A stretch of 64,000 nucleotides of DNA from assembly GCA_035635475.1 (NCBI GenBank), contig DASQAZ010000036.1:15041-79040 (forward strand), in the 5' to 3' direction. Every line of letters starts with the position of its first letter. Within the stretch, counting starts at the first letter, position 1. The stretch is from VBOC01 sp035635475 (GTDB taxonomy: Bacteria > Bacteroidota > Ignavibacteria > UBA10030 > SZUA-254). Of this stretch, positions 24,760 to 33,922 are shown in pieces. The position numbers and the translations under genes are program-made. The notes below the pieces were generated by a model. It was not told the DNA's origin. It made no database searches and worked only from the letters and a program-made list of their open reading frames with translations.

Positions 24760-27120
24760 TCATTCCTTCGCTTCGGTAACCTTCTTCAGTTCCCGGACTT
24801 TATCGTAAAACTCGGGGAGAGACATCTCTTTAATGAAAATCATTCCCCGCGCGGCCCTCAAACGAGGATGGGCGTGGTTGAGGAAGAAGTCCTTTCCGAG
24901 GCAGGTTTTGACGATTCCATACTGTTCGACCTGAATCTTCTGCGCAAGCTCGGAGAACGGGCCGTCGTGTTCATAACTCGGGAAGGAGGCTGCACGCTGT
25001 GAGCCGAAACAGTTCATGAACGCCGTGTGCAGCAGAGAGAGAGTATTCAGCGATACCGGGACCATGGTCGTGGCCTCCGCCGGGCTAAACCGATACCAGA
25101 CGTTCCGGTAGCCCCAGATCCGGATCCGGGGGTTCGCGCGCTTCTGATACATCTTGACGGCCTCCGCCACCGCCTGGAGGGCCTTGTAATGAGTGTCCGG
25201 ACCGCTCCCCTCGGGGTCAAAGGCCACCGAAACGACGTCGGGACGAACGCGCATCATCAGCTTGTAAATCGGAGGAACATCGCGCTCGATCCGGGGTTCC
25301 TCTCCGAACAGCTCTCCGGCGTAGAATCCCAATCGCAGCGCGTGCACGTCGGATGCCTCGATACCGAAGTATGCCCACAGCAGCTCGACTTCCCACTCCC
25401 GCAGCGTTCCCTTTATAAGCTGTATCTCCGGAGGATCTTTCCCACCGGGGTATTGCGAAACCAAGTAGTCGTCCAACTCGAGAATTTTCCTGCGCAGGGT
25501 GGAGAGCTTTTTCGTTTTGAATATTCCGATGAGATTCCGGAGCAGGCGCCTGGCTTCCGCTTCGTCCTTTTTCTCCTGGCGCTTCGCGGCGGTGCCGTCG
25601 AGAAACAGATAGACATCCTCCATTCTCTTCGCAGGGTCGCCGGGATCGTTCAGGAGGTTCCGGAACGACGCATTATTGAGACGGTCCCCGAGCTTCCGGA
25701 CAATCGAGAGACAATACTGATTCGAAACGGAGGTGAAACCGGAGGTGAGATTTGCGAAATAGTGTTTATTCGTGGGATCGCGGACGAGATGATAAATGTA
25801 GGCGAGGTATCCGAGCATCACGTCGTCCTGATGCGGTTCGGTGTGAAGAAAGGTCGTGCCCGATATGGTCGCGATTCCTTTTTCAATTTTGCCGAGGAGG
25901 CGCTTGTGAGCGGCTCGCGTGCGTTCCCGAAGCGGCCTGCCTTTCGAACGCATCAGTTCGCTCGCGAGCCGATCGGCCCGGCAGTCGTCCGCAGTCAATT
26001 CCGGGAGCGATTTCTTGCGGCTGCAGGCGAGTGAAATGAGCACGTCATCGGCGATCTGATCTGACGGCGGTCGCATGCGTCGAATATCTTCGACCCGCCT
26101 CTGGGAGAGGGCGCGCGCCGCTCCCCTGGTAAGATAGAATCGGGAGTGCTTGAGGTCCTGAAGCACAGAGGCGGGATATTGCTGGTGTTTCTTTTCTTCG
26201 ATCGCCAGGCGGACGACTTGCGCCTTGGCATCCCCGGCGGCGATGATGATCGCCGTGGCCGTGGGATTGTACGTAAGCGTGGCGAGGCCGATGGTAATCA
26301 CCAGCCGGTTGCGGGATATCTCGATCCCGCCCAGGTCCGATGCGGCCCCCGCCTGCGTCTCGTAGTTCGTGCCCGTCAACCGGGTGGTGGAAAAAACGCC
26401 CGACCCCCTCACGTTGAACGCCACATGTCCGTCGGGCCCGATTCCTCCTAGAAAAAAACCGATGCCGCCCAGGGTCCTGATTCTCATTTCGTAATTGGTG
26501 CAGAACATGTCGACCCGATTGATTACTTCCCTCTGGAGGTGTTCGAGGTCCGAGCGGGTCTGTCTCACCCGGAGCGAGAGATCGACGATGTTCCCGGGAA
26601 ACACGTCCTCCATTGACGCTCCCGGAGGAAGGCCCAGCGTGGTCGAGTCGATCAGCAATGCTTTCTTCGCGTCGAGGCCGAACCCCTTGAGATAGAACTT
26701 GTTCACATAGTGGTGAAAGCTGTTATGCTGCCGGGCATCCATCGGATAGAACTCGTCGATCTGGACGAAGATGAGGCTCCGCATATCGGGCGGGCCGGAT
26801 GCGCTGATTCCATACTCCCGGAGAAGGCGCTTGATTTCGCCGGCATTCCAACGGTCGAGGATCCGCCGGACCCACCTGATGAAATGCTCGGGAGTTCTTC
26901 CGGTCGGGAGAGCGATGACGCCCCCCGGGTTCTTGAGGACCCATTCAATAAAGCGGAGGGCTGCGAGCTTTCCCAGCGCGGGAAAGTTCTCCACCTCGAT
27001 CACCCCGAGCTTCTCGGTGGGGGGATAGATGAATTTCCGCCCGCTCCGGGCGAGCTCCACAGGCTCCACCGATGAGCTCGCGTCGTAGGGTCGCACCGAA
27101 TTCGTCGATTTAATAGGCAT
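24760..27120 (-). CDS. NagB-like sugar-phosphate isomerase/deaminase fused to a PIG-L/LmbE-type deacetylase
   Basis: 786 residues. Residues about 40-345 are a glucosamine-6-phosphate deaminase-like domain: GVIALPTGRTPEHFI, FVQIDEFYP, HNSFHHYVNKF, FFLGGIGPDGHVAFN and ITIGLATLTYNPTATAIIIA. Residues about 425-740 contain the PIG-L signature HTEPHQDDVMLGYLAY with the metal-binding HxDD-type residues, and later FDPEGSGPDTHYK. NagB converts glucosamine-6-phosphate to fructose-6-phosphate and ammonia, and PIG-L proteins remove N-acetyl groups from sugars, so the fusion could deacetylate then deaminate an amino-sugar phosphate. The combination is known in Bacteroidota. NagB alone is about 260 residues. 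Its ATG abuts the stop of the upstream ATPase gene. Confidence 0.85.
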   Translation of the reverse strand: MPIKSTNSVRPYDASSSVEPVELARSGRKFIYPPTEKLGVIEVENFPALGKLAALRFIEWVLKNPGGVIALPTGRTPEHFIRWVRRILDRWNAGEIKRLLREYGISASGPPDMRSLIFVQIDEFYPMDARQHNSFHHYVNKFYLKGFGLDAKKALLIDSTTLGLPPGASMEDVFPGNIVDLSLRVRQTRSDLEHLQREVINRVDMFCTNYEMRIRTLGGIGFFLGGIGPDGHVAFNVRGSGVFSTTRLTGTNYETQAGAASDLGGIEISRNRLVITIGLATLTYNPTATAIIIAAGDAKAQVVRLAIEEKKHQQYPASVLQDLKHSRFYLTRGAARALSQRRVEDIRRMRPPSDQIADDVLISLACSRKKSLPELTADDCRADRLASELMRSKGRPLRERTRAAHKRLLGKIEKGIATISGTTFLHTEPHQDDVMLGYLAYIYHLVRDPTNKHYFANLTSGFTSVSNQYCLSIVRKLGDRLNNASFRNLLNDPGDPAKRMEDVYLFLDGTAAKRQEKKDEAEARRLLRNLIGIFKTKKLSTLRRKILELDDYLVSQYPGGKDPPEIQLIKGTLREWEVELLWAYFGIEASDVHALRLGFYAGELFGEEPRIERDVPPIYKLMMRVRPDVVSVAFDPEGSGPDTHYKALQAVAEAVKMYQKRANPRIRIWGYRNVWYRFSPAEATTMVPVSLNTLSLLHTAFMNCFGSQRAASFPSYEHDGPFSELAQKIQVEQYGIVKTCLGKDFFLNHAHPRLRAARGMIFIKEMSLPEFYDKVRELKKVTEAKE

Positions 27121-29754
27121 CTAGATCCAGCCCCGCTTGAGGAGCCGCATCTTCACGCTCTGCGTCAGCGTAATGTAGCCGATCAGCGTCAGTAAAAGAA
27201 TGGGCCAGTAGAGAGCCGGTAATTCGACAAACCCGAGCGCCGGAGCGAAAGGCGAGTAGGGGAGCCAGGCGCCGATCGCCATGACAATGACAGAGGTGAA
27301 CACCAGTGGCAAGCTGGGGCGGCTCTGCAGGAAGGGAATCTTATTCGTGCGGATCACGTGGATAATCAGCGTCTGGGTCATAAGAGATTCGACGAACCAT
27401 CCGGTTTGAAACAAGGATGCGCGGGCCGGATCCCAGCAATTGAAGACATAGAGCATGACGAAGTAGGTGGTGTAATCGAAGATCGAACTGATCGGGCCGA
27501 TAAAAAGGATGAATTTCTTAATCTCGTCGATCGACCAGGGACGGGGCTTTGCCACAAGTTCCTCATCGACCGCATCGGTCGGAATCGGAACCTGCGAGAA
27601 ATCGTACAGCAGGTTGTTGGTCAGGACCTGGATGGGCGCCATCGGAAGAAAGGGCAAAAAGGCGCTTGCGCCGAGTACGCTGAACATATTCCCGAAGTTC
27701 GAACTTGCCCCCATCCGGATGTACTTCAGGATGTTATTGAAAACCTTCCGGCCTTCGATCACCCCCGCTTCAAGCACCAACAGACTTTTCTCGAGCAGTA
27801 TGATGTCGGCGGATTCCTTGGCAATGTCGACAGCGGTGTCGACGGAGACTCCGATATCGGCGGCGCGCAGAGCCGGGGCATCATTAATTCCGTCACCCAT
27901 GAATCCGACGACGTGGCCCCGTTCGCGGAGGACCTCGACGATGCGTTTTTTATGAATCGGCGAGAGGCGCGCGAACAGCGTCGTCTTCTCCACCTCATTA
28001 TACAATTCCTGATCCGGCAATTGATCGACCTGGCTTCCGAGAATGACCTGATCCGTCGGAAGACCCACTTCGTGACAAATCTTCCGGGCCACCAGATCGT
28101 TGTCGCCGGTCAGCACCTTGACCGCGACGCCGTGTCTCTGCAGCGCTGCGATTGCGGCTGCGGCCGTCTCCTTCGGGGGGTCCAGAAACGCCACATAACC
28201 TCTCAGCACGAGGTCCCGCTCATCGTCCTTGGAGTAAACCGTGCGCACGTCGACGTCTTTATAAGCGATGGCAAGAACCCTGAATCCGTCCATGCTGAGG
28301 CGCTCGTATTCCTCCTTCAGATCCTCGATCAGGATCGGATCCATCGGCAGAATTTCTGTGTTCAGCTCGAACCGGGTACAGCGAAGGAAGATCTCTTCGG
28401 GGGCCCCCTTGGTGAGCAGGCGATGACCGCCGTCCGGCATCTGGACCACGACGGACATCATCCGCCGCGAGAAATCAAACGGAATCTCGTCGATCCTCCT
28501 GACATTCTCGAAGTTCAACTGCTGGCGCACCTCGGCGTGCTCGAGGATCGCGCGGTCGAGAACGTTCTTCAGGCCTGTCTGGAAATGGCTGATGAGATAG
28601 GCATCGCGCAAGACGAGCTCGTCCTCCTCGCGGACCACATCGCAGTGGCGTTCGAGGATGACATGATCGACGGTGAGTGTTCCTGTCTTGTCGGTGCAAA
28701 GCACGTCCATCGCCCCCAGATTCTGGATCGAGTTGAGCCGCTTGACGATCACCTTTTTCCGGCACATGGCGAGAGCCCCTTTCGAGAGACAGACCGAAAC
28801 GATCATCGGGAGCATCTCGGGGGTGAGGCCGACCGCTACGGCGAGCGAAAAGAAGAATGCCTCGACCAGGTTCCCTTTCGTCAGCAGGTTGATCAGGAAG
28901 ACGAGAGGTACCATGACCATCATGAACCGGATCATCAGCCAGGTGAAGCGGTTGATGCCCTGATCGAAACTTGTGAGCACCGTCTGACCCGCCAGGCTGC
29001 GGGCGATGCTGCCCAGGTACGTGCGGGAACCGGTCTCAAGGACGACGCCGGTCGCCGTCCCGCTCTCGACGCTGGTGCCCAGAAAGCAGATATTGATGAG
29101 CTCGATCGGCGAGACGTTCCCCCTTGTCTCCGGAACATCGAACTTTTCGACGGGGAGAGATTCTCCGGTCAGCGCCGCCTGCACGATAAATAGGTCTTTA
29201 GACGAGAGGATCCGCAGGTCGGCAGGGATCATGTCCCCGGCCGAGAGCCTCACGATGTCGCCGGGAACGAGGTCCTTCAGTGGAATTTCCTTCGCCTGTC
29301 CGCCGCGGATCGCGGTGGCGGTGACCGTAATCATCGCTTTCAATTTCGCGGCCGCAGAGTCGGCGCGTGACTCCTGTACGAACCGTAAGATAACGCCGAG
29401 GGCGACCATCAGCGACATCACGATGCCCGCCCGGCTATCACCCGTCGCGAACGAGAGGATGGCGAGAGCCGCCAGGAGGATCACGAGCGGATTGCGCAGC
29501 GTGATCATGAGCCGCCAGAGCCAGCCGTGTTTCTTCTCCTTCGCCAGCTCGTTCGGTCCGACCTCCGTCAACCGCTGCTCGGCCTCCGAATCGATCAGTC
29601 CATCAATTGTTGTTTTCAGCCTGGCGAGTGCTTCGTCCGGCTTCATCCGGGACACTTCGGCGAGAAGAGAAGAAGCAGCCGGCGAACCCGCCTTCTTTCG
29701 CATCAGAGGCGGCGCCGGGCGAATGGCCGTCCGTTCTTCAATATCTAACGGCAC
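27121..29754 (-). CDS. mgtA: MgtA-type magnesium-translocating P-type ATPase
   Basis: 877 residues, full length for P3B ATPases. In order: cation-ATPase N-terminal domain (KPDEALARLKTTIDGL), helices 1-2, actuator loop with ALTGESLPVEK, helices with the long spacer, phosphorylation site CTDKTGTLTVDH (about residue 355), nucleotide domain (FDFSRRMMSVVVQ, LTKGAPEEI), hinge GFMGDGINDAPALRAADIGVSVD and six C-terminal helices including VLTNNLLYDFSQVPIPTD. This last segment is typical of MgtA/MgtB importers of Mg2+. A GTG start is used by the longest frame and has no clear ribosome site; an ATG at 29703 is possible, the intervening residues being poorly conserved. No leader ORF or riboswitch was recognised in the 174-bp upstream region. 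Confidence 0.9.
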   Translation of the reverse strand: MPLDIEERTAIRPAPPLMRKKAGSPAASSLLAEVSRMKPDEALARLKTTIDGLIDSEAEQRLTEVGPNELAKEKKHGWLWRLMITLRNPLVILLAALAILSFATGDSRAGIVMSLMVALGVILRFVQESRADSAAAKLKAMITVTATAIRGGQAKEIPLKDLVPGDIVRLSAGDMIPADLRILSSKDLFIVQAALTGESLPVEKFDVPETRGNVSPIELINICFLGTSVESGTATGVVLETGSRTYLGSIARSLAGQTVLTSFDQGINRFTWLMIRFMMVMVPLVFLINLLTKGNLVEAFFFSLAVAVGLTPEMLPMIVSVCLSKGALAMCRKKVIVKRLNSIQNLGAMDVLCTDKTGTLTVDHVILERHCDVVREEDELVLRDAYLISHFQTGLKNVLDRAILEHAEVRQQLNFENVRRIDEIPFDFSRRMMSVVVQMPDGGHRLLTKGAPEEIFLRCTRFELNTEILPMDPILIEDLKEEYERLSMDGFRVLAIAYKDVDVRTVYSKDDERDLVLRGYVAFLDPPKETAAAAIAALQRHGVAVKVLTGDNDLVARKICHEVGLPTDQVILGSQVDQLPDQELYNEVEKTTLFARLSPIHKKRIVEVLRERGHVVGFMGDGINDAPALRAADIGVSVDTAVDIAKESADIILLEKSLLVLEAGVIEGRKVFNNILKYIRMGASSNFGNMFSVLGASAFLPFLPMAPIQVLTNNLLYDFSQVPIPTDAVDEELVAKPRPWSIDEIKKFILFIGPISSIFDYTTYFVMLYVFNCWDPARASLFQTGWFVESLMTQTLIIHVIRTNKIPFLQSRPSLPLVFTSVIVMAIGAWLPYSPFAPALGFVELPALYWPILLLTLIGYITLTQSVKMRLLKRGWI

Positions 29755-29928
29755 GCGTTACAGGACGGGGATTGTGGAGAGATCAGGGGCAATTCTTCCA
29801 GACAACTCACTCTGCGGGTTCGGTGTCGGAGGCAGAAAACCGATTCATGATTTAAAATATAGCAGAAATCGGCGCGAGTATCAACTATTCTTTTTGAATT
29901 TCGCCCGGCTTTCGCGTACATTCGGAGG

Positions 29929-30840
29929 ATGATCGCTCAGAAAATACGGGGAGTCTACCCGCCTATGATCACTCCCTTTACGAAGGAGGGCGAGGTGGAT
30001 TACGCCGCGCACAAGCGCAACGTCGAGCGCTGGAACAAGGAGGAGCTGGGCGGTTATCTGGTCCTCGGATCCAACAGCGAGACGCCCTATCTCAACGAAA
30101 CAGAGAAAGTACGGTTGATCGAGCTGACCGCACAGTACGCAGCGAGAGGCAGGAAGATCTTTGCAGGGACAGGGTTGGAGTCGACCCGGGAGTCGATCCG
30201 TCTGACTAAAAGGGCAGCCGAGGCCGGCGCCCATGCGGCTTTGGTTCTAACGCCGAGCTTTTACGGCTCCCAGATGAGTGATGATGTGCTCATCGGCCAT
30301 TTTCGCCACATTGCCGACTCCTCCCACATTCCTATTCTTATCTATAATATGCCGGCCTTCACGCACATCAACGTTTCGGTGGCCGCCGTCGGTGCCCTGA
30401 GCCGGCATCCGAATGTGATCGGGATGAAGGACAGCGCCGGCGATGTACGCCAGCTCGAAGAGATCATGAAGGTTGTTCCGGAAACATTCAACCTCATCGT
30501 GGGCACTGCCGCGGCCTGGTATCCCGCGCTCACGCTCGGCATCTCCGCCGGAATTCTCGCCCTGGCGAACGTGGCGGGCAATCAATGTGCCATGGTTCAG
30601 AAGTATCACGAAGGGGGGGAGAGGGAGAAGGCCCGTGAGCTCCATGAGAAGCTTTTGCCGGTGAATGCCGCCGTCACATCGACGTACGGCATCGCGGGTC
30701 TCAAATACGCGGCAACCCTGCTCGGGTATGACGGGGGATGCGTCCGGAGTCCTCTCCTATCCCTGACCGAGTCCGCGCAAAAACGAATTGAGGAATTGCT
30801 CTCAGCCGCGGGTTTGCTGGCGTTGAGGGTATCGCAGTAG
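29929..30840 (+). CDS. DapA/HOGA-like aldolase (probable 4-hydroxy-2-oxoglutarate aldolase type)
   Basis: 303 residues, a class I TIM-barrel lyase of the dihydrodipicolinate synthase superfamily. Schiff-base Lys is in VIGMKDSAGD (Lys at about residue 167) and the partner Tyr in ILIYNMPAF. The phosphate-binding-like loop reads GSNSETPYL where DapA has TTGE; this and ETEKVRLIELT fit the HOGA/KDG-aldolase-like branch rather than lysine biosynthesis. Substrate is likely a 2-keto acid with pyruvate as product, but the exact one cannot be told. GGAGG directly abuts the ATG with no spacing, which is odd; the next in-frame ATG would remove part of the barrel. Monocistronic, divergent from mgtA. Confidence 0.8.
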   Translation: MIAQKIRGVYPPMITPFTKEGEVDYAAHKRNVERWNKEELGGYLVLGSNSETPYLNETEKVRLIELTAQYAARGRKIFAGTGLESTRESIRLTKRAAEAGAHAALVLTPSFYGSQMSDDVLIGHFRHIADSSHIPILIYNMPAFTHINVSVAAVGALSRHPNVIGMKDSAGDVRQLEEIMKVVPETFNLIVGTAAAWYPALTLGISAGILALANVAGNQCAMVQKYHEGGEREKARELHEKLLPVNAAVTSTYGIAGLKYAATLLGYDGGCVRSPLLSLTESAQKRIEELLSAAGLLALRVSQ

Positions 30841-30919
30841 GAAGCACATCAGAGCCCCTCCGGATCCTGAAATCAGGTAAAGTCCACGATCACACCCGGC
30901 CCGAAATCAGACCGAATCT

Positions 30920-31864
30920 TCAGACCTGTTGTTTCCGTCCTTTTCTCTTGCGCGCGAGATAATGTTCACGTTTGTCGGCCACTGTAAGCCTTGGTTGAGA
31001 CTCCTGAGCAGGATAAATGAATTCAAGATTCGCCGACGAGAACATATCGGAGTTTTCTTTACGCAAACGCTCCTCGGCCATCCTGCAGTATTCGGCGTCG
31101 ATCTCGATGCCGATGCTGTTTCGTCCTGATTTCATCGCGGCTACCATCGTCGTGCCCGAACCGCAAAACGGATCGATGACTGTGTCGCCTGAAAATGAGA
31201 ACATCCTGACAAGCCTGTAGGCGAGCTCCAGGGGAAAGGGAGCGGGATGTGCTCTGGTTGATGCACCGGTGATGTTCCAGAATTGCTGGAACCACTTATT
31301 GTACTCCTCCTTGGAAATCATGCTGAGCTTCCGCTGGCGTTCTGTTGGTTGTCTGTAACCGCCCGGCTTTCTCTGCATGAGTATGAACTCGATGTCGTTC
31401 TTGATGATCGCGTTTGGTTCGTAAGGTTTCCCAAGAAACTTGGAACCATTGTTGACCTCATAACTGGCGTTTGCAATCTTGTGCCAGATGATCGGATTGA
31501 GATTATCGAGACCGATCTTGCGACAAATTACGGCGATGTCGGAGTGCAAGGGAAAGACAACGTGTCGGCCGAAGTTGCGGCGTGATAAACAAACGTCACC
31601 CACGACGCAAACGACGCGACCCCCGGGGACGAGGATTCTGCACATCTCTTGCCAGACTTTAGCCAATTCCGCCAGAAAAGTTTCGTAGTCAGCGACGTGA
31701 CCAAGTTGGTTTGGATTCTCGTTATAGCGTTTCAGTGTCCAATAGGGTGGTGATGTGACGACGAGGTGGACGGACTCGTCTTGAATGAACGCCAGGTTTC
31801 TTGCGTCGCCCTGCACGAGGCGGTGAGTTGTATTATCGTGTTGTCCGTTTTGTCTCGGTGTCAT
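30920..31864 (-). CDS. Beta-class DNA methyltransferase of an XhoI-type restriction system
   Basis: 314 residues. Catalytic motif IV is at residues 37-42 (TSPPYW) and the AdoMet motif I at about 214-222 (DPFCGSGTT), with the specificity region between, the beta-class order. The S-P-P-Y form usually indicates N4-cytosine methylation, though some N6-adenine enzymes share it. Its ATG overlaps the restriction gene stop by four bases (ATGA), with the nuclease upstream, so both come from one transcript. The presumed target is that of the partner nuclease, CTCGAG. No controller gene is seen. Confidence 0.88.
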   Translation of the reverse strand: MTPRQNGQHDNTTHRLVQGDARNLAFIQDESVHLVVTSPPYWTLKRYNENPNQLGHVADYETFLAELAKVWQEMCRILVPGGRVVCVVGDVCLSRRNFGRHVVFPLHSDIAVICRKIGLDNLNPIIWHKIANASYEVNNGSKFLGKPYEPNAIIKNDIEFILMQRKPGGYRQPTERQRKLSMISKEEYNKWFQQFWNITGASTRAHPAPFPLELAYRLVRMFSFSGDTVIDPFCGSGTTMVAAMKSGRNSIGIEIDAEYCRMAEERLRKENSDMFSSANLEFIYPAQESQPRLTVADKREHYLARKRKGRKQQV

Positions 31865-32598
31865 CGTTTCCTCGAGGTTCCAAATGCGGCGACCTGAGCA
31901 ATCAGTGATTTTGCAAATATTTCGAATGTGAGATCAATTGCCGGCTCTGTATATCGACCCTTCGATCCACGCTTTCTATCTGACATCAGGAAAGCGGCCA
32001 CGTTGTAAAGGCGTTCTCTCACCAGCTTTCTGCAGAACAATTCATAGCGCTTGACGTAGGATGCATTCACATATTCCGGAAATACCTTAAAGTGGGGCTC
32101 CTGCACCTTGACCGGCTTCTGGGATTCCGGGCAATCCTCGACTAAGAAGATGTAACCAAGCCAGGGCTTGATTGTCTTGTTGTACGCTCCTTCGCGGTAA
32201 GCCGTCCAGAGATCGAGCGCGCTTCCCATTGCTTCCTCGGTCCGATTGTTAAAATTGTTTCCAAACGACGGACCGACCTGAGACTTTGCTTCGAGGGCAA
32301 GAACGAGCTGGTCACCCTTGACCAGAAGAAGATCCCACTCTTTTGTCGGCCGGAAGAATCCTGGGAGCTCTAAATGCCTTTTATGGAAGATGTTTGATGT
32401 GTTGGCTCCGGTTTCGACCATCAAGTCGGTGAGAAGGCCGATAAAGCCATCCATCTGGGCTCCGCCGGTGACAGCACTTCGGGCGCCCTTATCAGCACCA
32501 CCAGAGTCCGCCTGCTTCTTGGACTGCCTCCGTCTTGTCAACCAATACTGCGCGATCGCTTGAGAGACATGCTTGCTTACGTTGTCGATCTTCTTCAC
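31861..32598 (-). CDS. XhoI/PaeR7I-family type II restriction endonuclease
   Basis: 245 residues. The family signature runs through the middle: DKGARSAVTGGAQMDGF, LPGFFRPTKEWDLLLV, ALEAKSQVGPSFGNNFNNR and EEAMGSALDLWTAYREGAY. The nuclease core is the D-(E)-x-K-like pair in 'KEWDLLLV...LALEAKSQ'. XhoI and PaeR7I cut CTCGAG, the expected site here. The GTG start at 32598 has only weak GGAAG upstream; an ATG ten bases earlier has a better ribosome site but reads a different frame that closes within about 35 codons. Sites CTCGAG occur at 275-280, 326-331, 11531-11536 and 12386-12391 among others, so the window is not depleted of them, which fits a recent arrival or full methylation. Confidence 0.9.
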   Translation of the reverse strand: MKKIDNVSKHVSQAIAQYWLTRRRQSKKQADSGGADKGARSAVTGGAQMDGFIGLLTDLMVETGANTSNIFHKRHLELPGFFRPTKEWDLLLVKGDQLVLALEAKSQVGPSFGNNFNNRTEEAMGSALDLWTAYREGAYNKTIKPWLGYIFLVEDCPESQKPVKVQEPHFKVFPEYVNASYVKRYELFCRKLVRERLYNVAAFLMSDRKRGSKGRYTEPAIDLTFEIFAKSLIAQVAAFGTSRKR

Positions 32599-32680
32599 AA
32601 GCTTCCATCGGTACTTCCTCTAAGATAGCGAATCGCCCCAGAAGATTCCAATTTCAAGCGTTGGCAGGAATCACTCCAAG

Positions 32681-33859
32681 TTACTTCGCGGCGTACTCGG
32701 CAATTTTTCTTCTCAAGAAATTATTCAGCGATTTCTGCGGCACTCCGAAGACAGCTTGAACGGCTCTGTAGAAATCCGCGTCACTTTTTCCATACGACAT
32801 CAGACGTTTGAGCAAAGGGAGCCCGCCTTGCTCATCGGCCATCTTACATAATAATCCACCGAAAACATAGATGGGATCTGTGTAATAATCCATGTGCCAA
32901 AACGCGAGAACCGTGTCTAAATTGAGTTGTGGATGTTCCCGTAGATACTGATCCGCGCGTTTCAGGTGCCAGGATAATTCATGTCCCTTTGACCCTCCCA
33001 ATAGGGTGGCATATCCTTCGCTGAACCATCCGTGGGAGTTTAAGTTGAGCGGGCTCATATAGATATGGACGAACTCGTGCGGGTAATACTCGTTTTGACC
33101 AGCACCATAGACAATTCGGTTTCGAGCGTCTGACGATCCGCTCGCGCCCCTCAAGTTCCCTTCGCCGATGTGGTAATCGAAACCGAGAGCTTTGTAAAGG
33201 ATGTCCAGATTCTCAGCGAGATAGTAATCGACGTCGAACGGCCTAATGCTCCACAACCCGGTGAGAGAATCAACGAAGGAATTCAAGCGAAGGGCGAGGG
33301 TTCGATCGAACTCATGACCATTCGGGAATATGAAACTGATACTCCCAACCTTTTCTTTTTTCCAAACTCTTGTGTTGATTGGCAGCATGTTGCACAGTTT
33401 GTACGCCCCGTCTTCTTTTACAGCACCGACCTCGGTAATACACTCGGGGTGGGAGAATCCTGAATCCGTGAAAGCAAGGACCGTACGGATTGCAAAGCCA
33501 CTGTCTATTCGCGATACGCTCATAATTGTTGCCCTCCAGTAAGGGAGGTAGGCATATAAGCTTGGACTATAGTATGTAGAATTTAGTAAGTCAAACTTAC
33601 CTGCATACCTTTTCTTCTCGGCTCCGAGCCAATATGGATTGTCGTAGACACTGTCGGGTTTTGAATTAAGATAGTGTTTCCAGAGTTGAATGACTTCCGC
33701 AATGTCGGCATTCGCCGTATCGATACCACCATTGATGTGAACTCGAATGGGAGACAGTTGAGCAACAAGACTGCCGACATGAAGAAGACAAAGGCAAAGG
33801 AGCATTTTGATTGTCAATGCCCGTTTGATCCAGAATCCAGAGTGCATGTGACTGCTCAT
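32681..33859 (-). CDS. Secreted HExxH protein (putative gluzincin-like peptidase)
   Basis: About 392 residues with a signal peptide (IKRALTIKMLLCLCLLHVGSLVAQ). Around residue 260 lies YYPHEFVHIYM, an HExxH zinc motif, followed by GWFSEGYATLLGG whose Glu is placed like the third zinc ligand of gluzincins. Upstream, FIFPNGHEFDRTLALRLN may be a second His-Glu site but is not HExxH. The remainder has no recognised domain. The start is uncertain: ATG at 33859 is chosen to place the signal peptide near the N-terminus, with the frame open to 33913. Base use is more AT-rich than the flanks (21 G+C of 60 at 33541-33600), as in the adjacent restriction genes, suggesting joint acquisition. Confidence 0.65.
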   Translation of the reverse strand: MSSHMHSGFWIKRALTIKMLLCLCLLHVGSLVAQLSPIRVHINGGIDTANADIAEVIQLWKHYLNSKPDSVYDNPYWLGAEKKRYAGKFDLLNSTYYSPSLYAYLPYWRATIMSVSRIDSGFAIRTVLAFTDSGFSHPECITEVGAVKEDGAYKLCNMLPINTRVWKKEKVGSISFIFPNGHEFDRTLALRLNSFVDSLTGLWSIRPFDVDYYLAENLDILYKALGFDYHIGEGNLRGASGSSDARNRIVYGAGQNEYYPHEFVHIYMSPLNLNSHGWFSEGYATLLGGSKGHELSWHLKRADQYLREHPQLNLDTVLAFWHMDYYTDPIYVFGGLLCKMADEQGGLPLLKRLMSYGKSDADFYRAVQAVFGVPQKSLNNFLRRKIAEYAAK

Positions 33860-33922
33860 CGAGCGAATTTTGCATGGATGATGGTTACAACACACGGCAT
33901 ACCATCCGAACAATCTCCCATT

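Noticed and set aside
25027..26034. 335-codon frame antisense to the NagB-PIG-L gene
   Set aside because: Opposite strand of a well-supported gene; no start signal or domain.
27358..29193. 611-codon frame antisense to mgtA
   Set aside because: It lies wholly opposite a fully conserved P-type ATPase; long antisense frames are expected in GC-rich genes and no motif is present.
30866..30877. Small inverted repeat CCTGA-AA-TCAGG between convergent genes
   Set aside because: Five-base stem with a two-base loop and no T-run on either strand; not a credible terminator.
32500..32608. Short frame from an ATG with a good ribosome site just before the restriction gene, as a possible controller protein
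   Set aside because: It overlaps the nuclease gene in another frame and closes after roughly 35 codons with no helix-turn-helix pattern.
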